Source: DASZVN01 sp035547055 | GTDB taxonomy: Bacteria; Pseudomonadota; Alphaproteobacteria; Rhizobiales; Methylopilaceae | Assembly (NCBI GenBank): GCA_035547055.1 | Contig: DASZVN010000120.1 | Coordinates: forward strand, 1-20,061 | Direction of reading: 5' to 3' | DNA length: 20,061 bases | Shown: piece by piece, positions 7,033-14,559 of the stretch | Layout: each line of letters begins with the position of its first letter | Numbering within the stretch: position 1 is the first letter of the stretch | The notes under the pieces: generated by a model | The model's database searches: none | The model's input: only the letters and a program-made list of their open reading frames with translations | What the model was told of the DNA's origin: nothing | Program-made: the position numbers and the translations under genes

Positions 7033-8181
7033 CTAGAGCGTGGCGAGGTGGACGATATCGTTCCAGGTCGCCACCAGCATCAGGGCGCCCACCAGCACCA
7101 GCCCGATGCGGAAGCCGACCTCCTGGGCCCGCTCGCTGAGCGGGCGGCCGCGCACCGCCTCGATGCCGAAATAGAGCAGATGGCCGCCGTCGAGCAGCGG
7201 AATCGGGAACAGGTTCAGGAGTCCGATCGACACCGACAGCACGGCGGCGAGGTTCATCAGCACCTGGAAGCCGAGCCGGGCGGCCTGGCCCGACACCTCG
7301 GCGATGCGGAGCGGGCCACTGAGCTGGTCGGCCGACTGGCGCCCGGTCGCGACCTGACCGACATATTGCATGGTACGGCTGACGACGAACCAGGTCTCGC
7401 CCGCGCCGGCGGCGAGCGCGGCCGCCGGCCCGTAATGCACCACCTTCATGTTGCCGGCGCCGGTGTCGCGGCGAATGCCGAGCACGCCGACCTCGGCCTT
7501 GCCGCCCAGGGCGTCGGTGACGACCTGGCGGCGGGGAGTCGCGACGAGGGTGCGCTCGACGCCGTCGCGGCGGACGACGAAGGTCAGCGACCGTCCGGCG
7601 CTGCCGCGCACGACCTCCTGCATCGCACCGAAGCTGTCGATGGCCTTGCCATCGATCGCGGCGATGACATCGCCCGGCTTGAAGCCGGCGACGGCGGCCG
7701 CGCTGCCGGGCTGCACCGAATCGACCTCGGCAGTCGCCGTCGGCCGGCCGGAGATCCAGAACACCGCGGCGAACACAAGGATCGCCAGGACGAAATTGGC
7801 GAGCGGCCCGGCGACCACGATCGCAGCGCGCTGCGCCACCGGCTTGTGGTGGAAGCTGACCCGGCGGTCGGCCGCGCTCATCGTCGAGCCGGCGCGGCGG
7901 TCGGGCGTGCTGGCGGCGCCCTCGTCGCCGAAGAAGCGGACATAGCCGCCGAGCGGCACCATGCCGATGCGCCAGCGCGTCCCGGTGCGGTCGGACCACG
8001 ACACCAGCTCAGGCCCGAATCCGATCGAGAAGGCGAGGATGCGCACCCCACAGAGCCGCGCCACCAGGTAGTGGCCGAACTCGTGGAAGAACACCACGAT
8101 CGTCAGGACGAACACGAAGGGGAGGATGTAGCTCAGCCCTTCGCGGACGAATTCGATCAGCGACAGCATGGGTTGCATCAT
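7033..8181 (-). CDS. rseP: Site-2 intramembrane metalloprotease RseP (M50)
   Basis: RseP is an inner-membrane zinc protease that cleaves transmembrane segments, classically anti-sigma factors in the envelope stress response. In alphaproteobacteria the family member is also called MmpA. The 382-residue protein has an N-terminal membrane segment with the zinc motif HEFGH (33-37), a conserved GYVRFFGDE strand region, one PDZ domain (about 150-212, with PGSAAAVAGFKPGDVI) and a C-terminal membrane part with the third zinc ligand in PIPLLDGGH (Asp331). E. coli RseP is ~450 residues with two PDZ domains; the single-PDZ form is normal for this group. Start choice is weak: ATGs at 8181, 8178 and 8169 are in frame and none has a clear Shine-Dalgarno. 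It lies 36 bases after dxr, and bamA follows. Confidence 0.95.
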   Translation of the reverse strand: MMQPMLSLIEFVREGLSYILPFVFVLTIVVFFHEFGHYLVARLCGVRILAFSIGFGPELVSWSDRTGTRWRIGMVPLGGYVRFFGDEGAASTPDRRAGSTMSAADRRVSFHHKPVAQRAAIVVAGPLANFVLAILVFAAVFWISGRPTATAEVDSVQPGSAAAVAGFKPGDVIAAIDGKAIDSFGAMQEVVRGSAGRSLTFVVRRDGVERTLVATPRRQVVTDALGGKAEVGVLGIRRDTGAGNMKVVHYGPAAALAAGAGETWFVVSRTMQYVGQVATGRQSADQLSGPLRIAEVSGQAARLGFQVLMNLAAVLSVSIGLLNLFPIPLLDGGHLLYFGIEAVRGRPLSERAQEVGFRIGLVLVGALMLVATWNDIVHLATL

Positions 8182-8217
8182 AGCAGATTACGCCGAACCA
8201 TGGTGCCGCATCGCCCG

Positions 8218-9453
8218 CTAGGATGCACGTCCGTGGCCGTTCGGCAAGTGACGGGCGGCGAGCGCGCGGCCGGCGCGATCGAGTTCGAGTGCCTGGTCGA
8301 CGCTTTCGGGCGTCGCGAGGAGGCCGGCGCGGTCGGCCGCCTCGACCGTCGCCTCCACCGCGGCGGCGATGTCGAGGAAGCCGATCCGCCCGGCCAAAAA
8401 GGCCGCGACCGCAACCTCGTTGGCGGCATTCAAGACCGTCGGCGCGCCGCCCCCCGCGGCAAGCGCCGCGAGCGCCACCCGGAGCGCCGGAAACCGCTCG
8501 GGATCGGGCGCCTCGAAGGTCAGCGTGCCGACCTTGGCGAGGTCGAGCGCCTCGGCCCGGGCGGCGACCCGCTCCGGCCATCCGAGGCAGTGGGCGATCG
8601 GCACCCGCATATCGGCAGTGGCGAGGCCGGCGACGACCGAGCCGTCGCGCCAGCGCACCAAGCCGTGGACGATCGATTGGGGGTGGACCAGGACGTCGAG
8701 CCGGTCGGGCCCCACGCCGAACAGATGATGGGCCTCGATCAGCTCGAGGCCCTTGTTCATCAACGTGGCCGAATCAATGGTGATCTTCGGCCCCATCTTC
8801 CAGGTCGGGTGCTTCAGCGCATCCGCCGGCCGGGCGGCCTCCATCTGGGCCCGGCTCCATTGCCGGAAGGGGCCACCCGAGGCGGTCAGAATGATGCGCT
8901 CGACGTCGCCGCGGGCACCGGCGGTCAGTGCCTGGAAGATCGCGTTGTGCTCGGAATCGACGGGGAGCACGGTCGCACCGGCAGCCGCAACCTCGGCCAT
9001 GAAGGCAGCGCCGGCGCAGACCAGGCACTCCTTGTTGGCGATCGCGATGATGCCGCCGCGGCGGACGGCGGCGAGCGTCGGGGCGACGCCGGCGGCGCCG
9101 GTGATGCCGGCCATGGTCCAGTCGGCCGGGCGGGACGCCGCCTCGGCGACGGCGGCGCTGCCGGCCGCGGCCTCGGTCGCGCTCCCGGCGAGGGCCGAGC
9201 GGAGCTCGGCGTAGCCGGCATCGTCGGCGATCACCGCGATTGCGGCGTCGAGCGCGAGGGCGGTGGCGGCCAGCGTGGCGACGTCATGGCCACCGATCAC
9301 CGCCTCGACGCGGTAGCGGCCGGGCGCCGCCGCGAGAAGGTCGACGGTGGAGCGGCCGACCGAACCGGTCGCGCCGAGGAGGCTCACCACCCGCGGCGCC
9401 GCCTCGGCCTGCCGCCGTGGCCGGGAACGCGGCTTCGCCTCGGTCGCGATCAC
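8218..9453 (-). CDS. dxr: 1-deoxy-D-xylulose 5-phosphate reductoisomerase Dxr (IspC)
   Basis: Dxr converts DXP to 2-C-methyl-D-erythritol 4-phosphate with NADPH, the committed MEP-pathway step; the isoprenoids made downstream are used by UppS encoded just upstream. The 411-residue protein has the NADPH-binding GATGSVG (28-34), AIANKECLV (about 137-145), the metal-binding PVDSEHNAIFQ with Asp166 and Glu168, the GGPF loop, then HPTWKMGPKITIDSATLMNK and LVHPQSIVHGLV. I chose the GTG at 9453 because it overlaps the cdsA stop by four bases (GTGA) and a run of G/A lies upstream. A GTG one codon earlier is also possible. The frame stays open to 9849, but that upstream part lies inside cdsA and has no Dxr resemblance. 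Roughly 20 poorly conserved residues precede the Rossmann fold. Confidence 0.96.
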   Translation of the reverse strand: MIATEAKPRSRPRRQAEAAPRVVSLLGATGSVGRSTVDLLAAAPGRYRVEAVIGGHDVATLAATALALDAAIAVIADDAGYAELRSALAGSATEAAAGSAAVAEAASRPADWTMAGITGAAGVAPTLAAVRRGGIIAIANKECLVCAGAAFMAEVAAAGATVLPVDSEHNAIFQALTAGARGDVERIILTASGGPFRQWSRAQMEAARPADALKHPTWKMGPKITIDSATLMNKGLELIEAHHLFGVGPDRLDVLVHPQSIVHGLVRWRDGSVVAGLATADMRVPIAHCLGWPERVAARAEALDLAKVGTLTFEAPDPERFPALRVALAALAAGGGAPTVLNAANEVAVAAFLAGRIGFLDIAAAVEATVEAADRAGLLATPESVDQALELDRAGRALAARHLPNGHGRAS

Positions 9454-10154
9454 CACGCCAGCACCCCCTCCCCGGCGTGACCGAGGCCGGCGCGAAGGAC
9501 GCCGACCAGGGCGGCCAGGGCGGCGGCGGTCACGAAGCCGTCGATTCGGTCCATGATGCCGCCGTGGCCGGGAATGACATGGCTGGAATCCTTGGCCCCG
9601 AACCGGCGTTTCAACGCCGATTCGAGAAGATCGCCGCCTTGGGAGGCGAGCGCAACCACAAAGCTGAGGAGGGCGACCGGCCCGAGCGCCGGGGCGCCGG
9701 CCGCCCACGCGACCGCGACCGCCCCGCCGGTGCCGGCCACCGTGCCGCCGAGGAGCCCCGACCAGGTCTTCTTCGGCGACAGGCGGGGCCAGAGCTTCGG
9801 CCCGCCGAGGGCGCGCCCGCAGGCGAACGCCATGATGTCGCTGAGCCACACGGCAGCGTAGAGCCAGAGCAGCGCGGCGAAGCCCCAGGCGGGATCACCA
9901 CGGAGGACCACCGGAGCCGCAACGAGAATTGCGGCATAGACGACGCCCGCAAGCTGCCAGATCGGGCCGCCCGGCGCGGTGAGGCGCCACCATTCGACCA
10001 GCGTGCCGACCGCGGCGACGGCCCAGAACGCCGCGAGCCACCCGCCGCCGGCCCAGGCCGCGCCAAGCGCCAGCGCCGCCAGCACGATGGCCGACGCGAT
10101 GCGAAGCGCAAGTTCCGATCCCCGCGAGGCCAGCACCCCAGCGTCCCGCGTCAC
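9450..10154 (-). CDS. cdsA: Phosphatidate cytidylyltransferase CdsA
   Basis: CdsA makes CDP-diacylglycerol from phosphatidic acid and CTP in the inner membrane, the branch point for all phospholipids. The 234-residue protein is a run of hydrophobic helices (IASAIVLAALALGAAWAGG, LAGVVYAAILVAAPVVL, ALLWLYAAVWLSDIMAF), then GGPKLWPRLSPKKTWSG and the complete family signature from SALKRRFGAKD to HGGIMDRID. It is shorter than E. coli CdsA (285), but the segment beginning ELALRIASA is where homologues begin. The GTG at 10154 overlaps the uppS TGA by four bases, and its own TGA overlaps the dxr GTG in the same way. A start further upstream (frame open to 10292) would place about 46 residues inside uppS and is unlikely. 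Confidence 0.95.
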   Translation of the reverse strand: MTRDAGVLASRGSELALRIASAIVLAALALGAAWAGGGWLAAFWAVAAVGTLVEWWRLTAPGGPIWQLAGVVYAAILVAAPVVLRGDPAWGFAALLWLYAAVWLSDIMAFACGRALGGPKLWPRLSPKKTWSGLLGGTVAGTGGAVAVAWAAGAPALGPVALLSFVVALASQGGDLLESALKRRFGAKDSSHVIPGHGGIMDRIDGFVTAAALAALVGVLRAGLGHAGEGVLAW

Positions 10155-10927
10155 GTCGCGGTCCGCTCGGCGAGGCCGCCGAAGCGGCGGTCGCGGCCGC
10201 GATACGCCGCGATCGCCCCTTCCAGCGCGGCGCGGTCGAAATCCGGCCAGAAGATCGGCAGGAACACGAACTCGGCATAGGCCGCCTGCCACAAGAGGAA
10301 GTTCGACAGGCGCTGCTCGCCGCTGGTGCGGATGATGAGATCGGGGTCGGGCAGCCCCGCGGTAAGGAGGTGGCGCTCCAGCATCTCCGGCCCGATCGCG
10401 GCCGGGTCAAGCCGTCCGGCGGCCGCCTCAGCCGCGAGCGCCCGGGCGGCCGCCGCGATCTCCTGGCGGCCGCCATAATTGAAGGCGACGACCAGCGTGA
10501 GGCGGTCGTTCAGCCTCGTCTTGGCCTCGGATTCCTCGATCAGGGCGCGGATGTCCGGCACAAGCCCCTCGCGCTCGCCGACCACCCGGACCCGCACGCC
10601 GGCACGGATCAATTCGTTGAGATCCTGCCGGACGAAACCGCGCAGGAGGTTCATCAGGTCCGAGACTTCGGACGGGGGGCGCGACCAGTTCTCCTGGCTG
10701 AAGCTGTAGAGGGTGAGCGTTCGGATGCCGAGCTCCGGCGCCGCACGGACGGTCGCGCGGAGCGCGTCGACACCCCGCTTGTGGCCCGCCACCCGGGGGA
10801 GACCCCGGGCTCGCGCCCAACGACCATTGCCGTCCATGATGATCGCGACATGGGCCGGCCCACGCGTGTCGCCGCCCGGCGTGGTGAGCTGGGTTCCGGC
10901 CAGGGGATCGCGGATCGGGCTGGTCAT
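10151..10927 (-). CDS. uppS: Undecaprenyl diphosphate synthase UppS (cis-prenyltransferase)
   Basis: UppS condenses eight isopentenyl diphosphates onto farnesyl diphosphate to give C55-PP, precursor of the lipid carrier for peptidoglycan and surface polysaccharides. The 258-residue protein carries the catalytic Asp32 in IIMDGNGRWA, then LYSFSQENW, VAFNYGGRQE and the C-terminal IIRTSGEQRLSNFLLWQ with PIFWPDF, all diagnostic of cis-prenyltransferases. The ATG at 10927 is the likely start. The first ~24 residues are not conserved and the Shine-Dalgarno is poor, so a slightly later start cannot be excluded. It follows frr after 28 bases and overlaps cdsA. Confidence 0.96.
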   Translation of the reverse strand: MTSPIRDPLAGTQLTTPGGDTRGPAHVAIIMDGNGRWARARGLPRVAGHKRGVDALRATVRAAPELGIRTLTLYSFSQENWSRPPSEVSDLMNLLRGFVRQDLNELIRAGVRVRVVGEREGLVPDIRALIEESEAKTRLNDRLTLVVAFNYGGRQEIAAAARALAAEAAAGRLDPAAIGPEMLERHLLTAGLPDPDLIIRTSGEQRLSNFLLWQAAYAEFVFLPIFWPDFDRAALEGAIAAYRGRDRRFGGLAERTAT

Positions 10928-10955
10928 GGGGCACGTCAGGGGCGCCGGGCAGCGC

Positions 10956-11519
10956 CTAGACCTGGGTGATCTCCTTTTCCTTGTGGCTCAGCATCTGGTC
11001 GATCTCGCCGATCGAGGCGTCGGTCGCCTTCTGCACGGCATCCTGATGGCGGCGCTCCTCGTCCTCGCTGACATCGCCGTCGGTACCGAGCTTCTTCAGG
11101 AGGTCGATGCCGTCGCGGCGGACATGGCGGACCGCGACCCGGGCCTGCTCGGCATATTTATGCGCGACCTTCACGAGCTCCTTCCGCCGCTCCTCGTTGA
11201 GCTCGGGGATCGGGATGCGCAGGCTCTGTCCCTCGGTGATGGGGTTGAGGCCGAGATTCGAGCTCCGGATCGCCTTCTCGACAGCACCGACCACGCTCCT
11301 GTCCCAGACCTGGACGGTGATCATGCGCGATTCGGGCACGCTGATGGTGGCAAGCTGGTTCAGCGGCATGGTCGAGCCATAGGCCTCGACCTGGACCGGA
11401 TCGAGTAGCCCGGGGGAGGCCCGGCCGGTGCGCAGACCGGCAAATTCCTGCTTCAGCACGCCGACAGCGCCGGCCATGCGGCGCTTCAGCTCGGCAAGGT
11501 CGAATTCGGTCTTGGCCAT
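10956..11519 (-). CDS. frr: Ribosome recycling factor RRF
   Basis: RRF splits post-termination ribosomes together with EF-G. The 187-residue protein has the family's full three-helix-bundle plus beta-sandwich layout: EFAGLRTGRASPGLLDPVQV, YGSTMPLNQLATISVPE, SNLGLNPITEGQSLRIPIP, and the C-terminal RRDGIDLLKKL and IGEIDQMLSHKEKEI. Length matches the usual ~185. The ATG at 11519 has a good GGGAGG about nine bases upstream. It sits between pyrH (51-base gap) and uppS, the standard order in proteobacteria. Confidence 0.97.
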   Translation of the reverse strand: MAKTEFDLAELKRRMAGAVGVLKQEFAGLRTGRASPGLLDPVQVEAYGSTMPLNQLATISVPESRMITVQVWDRSVVGAVEKAIRSSNLGLNPITEGQSLRIPIPELNEERRKELVKVAHKYAEQARVAVRHVRRDGIDLLKKLGTDGDVSEDEERRHQDAVQKATDASIGEIDQMLSHKEKEITQV

Positions 11520-11570
11520 GGCGGCGCGCCTCCCAACACTCCCGACGGCGGGACCCGCACGCCCGGCGGC

Positions 11571-12311
11571 TCAGGCGCCGACGGTCGTGAAACGCCCGCT
11601 GCCCGCCACCGCGGCCGCGATCGAGCCCGCGCCGTGGATCGAGAAGACGATTATCGGGATCCCGTTCTCGCGGGCAAGCGCGAAGGCCGCGGCATCCATG
11701 ACCTTGAGGTCCTTGGCGAGGGCCTCGTCGTAGCTGACATGGTCGTAGCGTACCGCATCCGGATGGATCTTGGGATCGGCCGAATAGACCCCGTCGACAT
11801 TGGTCGCCTTGAGGAGGACGTCGCAGCCCATCTCGGCGGCACGCAGCACCGCCGCGGTATCCGTGGTGAAGAACGGGTTGCCGGTGCCGGCCGTGAACAG
11901 CAGCACGTGGCCCTTCTCGAAATGGCTGAGGGCGCGAAGCCGGGCATAGGTCTCGCAGATCGCCGGCATGTCGAGCGCCGAGATGATGCGGACAGTCTGG
12001 CCGCCCTTCTCGATCGCGGCGCCGAGGGCGAGCGCGTTCATCACCGTGGCCAGCATGCCCATGTAGTCGCCGGTGGCGCGGTCGATGCCGCTCGCGGCGA
12101 GCTGGACGCCGCGGAAGATGTTGCCGCCGCCGACCACCAGCGCCACCTCGACGCCGAGGTCGCGCACCGCGAGGATGTCGGACGCGATGCGGTCGACCGT
12201 CGCCGGGTCGAGCCCGAACGGCGCCGGCCCCAGCAGGGCCTCGCCGGAAATCTTGACGAGCACCCGCCGGTAGGCGGGCTTGGCGCCGGGAACGCCGGCC
12301 GGCGCCGCCAT
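11571..12311 (-). CDS. pyrH: UMP kinase PyrH
   Basis: PyrH phosphorylates UMP to UDP, the entry to UTP/CTP and UDP-sugars, including the UDP-GlcNAc used by lpxA in this block. The 246-residue amino acid kinase-fold protein has the N-terminal VLVKISGEALLG, VVGGGNIFRG, a central MGMLATVMNALAL, TGNPFFTTDTAAVLRA and KATNVDGVYSADPK, all expected in bacterial hexameric UMP kinases. The ATG at 12311 lies two bases after the tsf TGA. The first ~13 residues are not conserved, so the context supports this start more than similarity does. Confidence 0.97.
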   Translation of the reverse strand: MAAPAGVPGAKPAYRRVLVKISGEALLGPAPFGLDPATVDRIASDILAVRDLGVEVALVVGGGNIFRGVQLAASGIDRATGDYMGMLATVMNALALGAAIEKGGQTVRIISALDMPAICETYARLRALSHFEKGHVLLFTAGTGNPFFTTDTAAVLRAAEMGCDVLLKATNVDGVYSADPKIHPDAVRYDHVSYDEALAKDLKVMDAAAFALARENGIPIIVFSIHGAGSIAAAVAGSGRFTTVGA

Positions 12312-12313
12312 CG

Positions 12314-13234
12314 TCAGTGCCCGCCGGCGGCCGCCGCCGCGACCTCGGCGGCGAAATCGCCGCCGCCCTTCTCGATGCCCTCGCCGAGCGCGTAGCGCAC
12401 GAAGGCCGCGACGGTGATCGGCGCCTTGAGCCGCTCGGCCGCCTCCTTGACCGCTTGGCCGACGGTCTTGGCGCTGTCGTGAACGTAGGGCTGGTCGAGC
12501 AGGCAGACTTCCTTGAAATAGCTCTTGAGGCCCGACTGGACGATCTTCTCCTGCACCGCCGCGGGCTTGCCCTGGTGCTTCTCCAGCAGGATCGCCTTCT
12601 CGCGCTCCAGCACCGCCGGGTCGATGCCCTTCTCGTCGATCGCGAGCGGGTTCATCGCCGCGACGTGCATGGCAATCTGGCGGCCGAGCTGGGCCAGTTC
12701 CTCGGCATTGCCCTCGGATTCCAAGGCGACCAGCACGCCGATGCGGCCCACCCCCGGCGACGAGGAGCCGTGGAGATAGGTGCCGACCGCGCCGGCACCG
12801 ACCTGCAGGCGGGTCGAGCGGCGCAGCGTCATGTTCTCGCCGATCTTGGCGATCAGCGCGTGGATGCGGTCGGCGAAGGTGCCGGCGCCGGATTTGGCGG
12901 CGAGCACCGCCTCGGCGTTGCCGTCGGTCGCGAGCGCCAGCGCCGCGGAATCGCGAGCGAGCGCCTGGAACTCCTCGTTCCGGGCGACGAAATCGGTCTC
13001 GGAGTTGATCTCGGCGACCGCCGCCGCGGCGCCGCCGCCGGCGATCGCGATCAGGCCCTCGGCGGCGACCCGGCCGGCCTTCTTGGCCGCCTTGGACAGG
13101 CCCTTCTTGCGCAGCCAGTCGACCGCCTGCTCGAGGTCGCCGCCGGTCTCGCCGAGCGCCGCCTTGCAGTCCATCATGCCGGCGCCGGTCTTGTCGCGCA
13201 GCTCCTTGACCATCGCCGCGGTGATGTCGGCCAC
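12314..13234 (-). CDS. tsf: Elongation factor Ts
   Basis: EF-Ts is the guanine nucleotide exchange factor for EF-Tu. The 306-residue protein has the N-terminal UBA-like module (MVKELRDKTGAGMMDCKAAL), the signature TDFVARN (80-86), a paired core and a C-terminal HHLR-like region. The start is a GTG at 13234 preceded by AAGGAG about eight bases upstream, giving ADITAAMVKELR after the initiator. It follows rpsB after 109 bases that contain a strong hairpin, and it ends two bases before pyrH. Confidence 0.97.
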   Translation of the reverse strand: MADITAAMVKELRDKTGAGMMDCKAALGETGGDLEQAVDWLRKKGLSKAAKKAGRVAAEGLIAIAGGGAAAAVAEINSETDFVARNEEFQALARDSAALALATDGNAEAVLAAKSGAGTFADRIHALIAKIGENMTLRRSTRLQVGAGAVGTYLHGSSSPGVGRIGVLVALESEGNAEELAQLGRQIAMHVAAMNPLAIDEKGIDPAVLEREKAILLEKHQGKPAAVQEKIVQSGLKSYFKEVCLLDQPYVHDSAKTVGQAVKEAAERLKAPITVAAFVRYALGEGIEKGGGDFAAEVAAAAAGGH

Positions 13235-13305
13235 GACCCTGCTCCTTCTTGATTCTTGACGTCGGCGGCTACCGCCGCCGTCTCATAGCGAATTCCGCCG
13301 GCGAC

Positions 13306-13334
13306 TTCACCTCTCCGGCGAGCGGAGAGGTGAA
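13306..13334. other. 12-bp perfect hairpin between rpsB and tsf
   Basis: TTCACCTCTCCG (13306-13317), loop GCGAG, then CGGAGAGGTGAA (13323-13334). It begins about ten bases after the rpsB stop in the direction of transcription. No T-run follows on the minus strand, so it may weaken rather than end transcription into tsf, or be an intergenic repeat. In E. coli an rpsB-tsf attenuator is known; whether this one acts that way is inference. Confidence 0.5.
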
Positions 13335-13343
13335 TATGGCCAT

Positions 13344-14357
13344 TCACGCCCCGGCGACGAGGTCCCGGGCCTGGGCGATCCAGCCATCACGGTCAATGCG
13401 GCCGCCGAGCTTGAGCTCGCGGTCCATCTCCTCGGCCTCAGGCGGAGTCAGCGCGCCGATCTGCCAATAGTGAAAGACGCCGTAGTCGTTGAGGCGCTTC
13501 TCCAGCGTCGGGCCGACGCCCGCAAGCTTGGTGAGGTCGTCGGGCGCGCCGCGCGGCGCGCCGAGGCGCTCGAACGCCTCGGCCGGCGCCTCGCCTTCGG
13601 CCGCAGCGGCCGGCAGCTCCTCGCCGAGCGGCTCCTCGGCTGCGCCGACGTCGATCCCCATGTCGCCCTGGGCGCGGCCGATGCCGTCGATCGCAGCGCG
13701 GGCGAAGAGGTCGCAATAGAGCGCGATCGCCCGCCCGGCATCGTCGTTGCCCGGGATCGGGTAGGCGATGCCGTCCGGGTCGCAATTGCTGTCGAGGATC
13801 GCCGCGACCGGAATGCCGAGGCGCTGGGCCTCCTTGATCGCGATCGCCTCCTTGTTGGTGTCGATCACGAACAAGAGGTCCGGCAAGCCGCCCATGTCGC
13901 GGATGCCGCCGAGTTCCTTGTCGAGCCGGCTGCGCTCGCGCGACAGCGACAGGCGCTCCTTCTTGGTGAAGCCCTGGGCCTCCCCCTCGAGCATGGAGTC
14001 GAGACGGGCGAGGCGCTGGATTGAGTGCGAGATCGTCTTCCAGTTGGTCAGCATGCCGCCGAGCCAGCGCGCATTGACGTAGTACTGCGCCGAGCGCCGG
14101 GCGGCATCGGCAACCGAATCCTGCGCCTGCCGCTTGGTGCCGACCACGAGCACGCGGCCGCCGCGGGCCACCGTGTCGCTGATCGCCTGCAGCGCGCGGT
14201 GCATCAGCGGCACCGTCTGGGCAAGGTCGATGATGTGGATGTTGTTGCGGGCGCCGTAGATGAAGGGCGCCATCTTCGGGTTCCAGCGATGCGACTGGTG
14301 GCCGAAATGCGCGCCGGCTTCGAGAAGCTGGCGCAGCGACACGTCAGGGAGAGCCAT
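13344..14357 (-). CDS. rpsB: 30S ribosomal protein S2 with C-terminal helix-hairpin-helix extension
   Basis: S2 (uS2) binds late to the 30S head-platform junction. Residues 1-232 are a normal S2 (SLRQLLEAGAHFGHQSHRWN, MAPFIYGARNNIHIIDLAQT, ARWLGGMLTNWKTI, LPDLLFVIDTNKEAIAIKEA, PIPGNDDAGRAI). An Ala/Glu/Pro-rich linker (about 235-272) then leads to a compact domain (273-337) with a helix-hairpin-helix motif LTKLAGVGPTLEKRLNDYGV and a tail with GRIDRDGWIAQA. Total length is 337 against ~240-260 usually. Similar extensions are, from memory, seen in Bradyrhizobium-type S2. The ATG at 14357 has AGAGGA close upstream. The open frame runs on to 15179 but that part is antisense-frame shadow in the next gene. 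Promoter and leader lie directly upstream. Confidence 0.97.
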   Translation of the reverse strand: MALPDVSLRQLLEAGAHFGHQSHRWNPKMAPFIYGARNNIHIIDLAQTVPLMHRALQAISDTVARGGRVLVVGTKRQAQDSVADAARRSAQYYVNARWLGGMLTNWKTISHSIQRLARLDSMLEGEAQGFTKKERLSLSRERSRLDKELGGIRDMGGLPDLLFVIDTNKEAIAIKEAQRLGIPVAAILDSNCDPDGIAYPIPGNDDAGRAIALYCDLFARAAIDGIGRAQGDMGIDVGAAEEPLGEELPAAAAEGEAPAEAFERLGAPRGAPDDLTKLAGVGPTLEKRLNDYGVFHYWQIGALTPPEAEEMDRELKLGGRIDRDGWIAQARDLVAGA

Positions 14358-14457
14358 GTTGTCCTCTGCTCCGGTTGACCGCCGCGGACGTGAACCCCGC
14401 CCCTGAAGGGCGAGGCACCGGACCGGCCCGAAGGCCGACAGTCCGCGTGTGGAATGG
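14358..14457 (-). promoter_or_regulatory. Structured rpsB mRNA leader
   Basis: The predicted ~100-base leader folds near its 5' end. CGGAC 14419-14423 pairs with GTCCG 14441-14445. Stacked on it, CGGCC 14424-14428 pairs with GGCCG 14433-14437, closed in the RNA by a C(UUCG)G tetraloop and with a three-base bulge between the helices. A second small hairpin lies at 14398-14412. S2 represses its own mRNA through the leader in gammaproteobacteria; the same role here is inferred from position and structure only. Confidence 0.4.
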
Positions 14458-14463
14458 CCGGGC

Positions 14464-14492
14464 TTATAGGGGGAAAGCGGCGGCGGGCGCAA
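14464..14492 (-). promoter_or_regulatory. Probable sigma70 promoter for the rpsB block
   Basis: On the minus strand TTGCGC (14492-14487), a 17-base spacer and CTATAA (14469-14464) form the best promoter-like pair in the left two-thirds of the window. The start site would be near 14457, about 100 bases before rpsB. It lies immediately downstream of the palindrome that ends the preceding gene, as expected for a transcription-unit boundary. Confidence 0.55.
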
Positions 14493-14499
14493 GCTTCGC

Positions 14500-14559
14500 A
14501 GGGTGGGCACGCGCAGCGTGCCCACGTCGTGGGCATTGGCCTTGGCCGATGCCCACCCT
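14500..14559. repeat. Compound palindrome overlapping a stop codon
   Basis: Outer arms AGGGTGGGCA (14500-14509) and TGCCCACCCT (14550-14559) are exact complements. Within them are two hairpins: GTGGGCACGC/GCGTGCCCAC (14503-14512 with 14516-14525, loop GCA), and 14529-14541 with 14544-14556 (13-bp arms with one G-T pair, loop TT). It can fold as one long or two short stems. Its right end covers two bases of the TAG of the FAD-linked dehydrogenase gene. No T-run is seen. It resembles intergenic palindromes common in Hyphomicrobiales. Confidence 0.65.

Noticed and set aside
4410..7139. 500- and 402-codon plus-strand frames opposite bamA
   Set aside because: They mirror the bamA frame with valine/aspartate/glutamate-rich filler and lack a credible start context or family resemblance.
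6985..9480. An 831-codon open frame on the plus strand opposite rseP, dxr and cdsA
   Set aside because: It is antisense to three certain genes, has the Arg/Gly/Ala/Glu/Asp-rich composition of a shadow frame in high-GC DNA, and matches no family I know.
9454..9849. N-terminal extension of Dxr by 132 residues
   Set aside because: The extension overlaps cdsA, is rich in Arg/Gly/Pro, and the four-base overlap start at 9453 gives the normal Dxr length.
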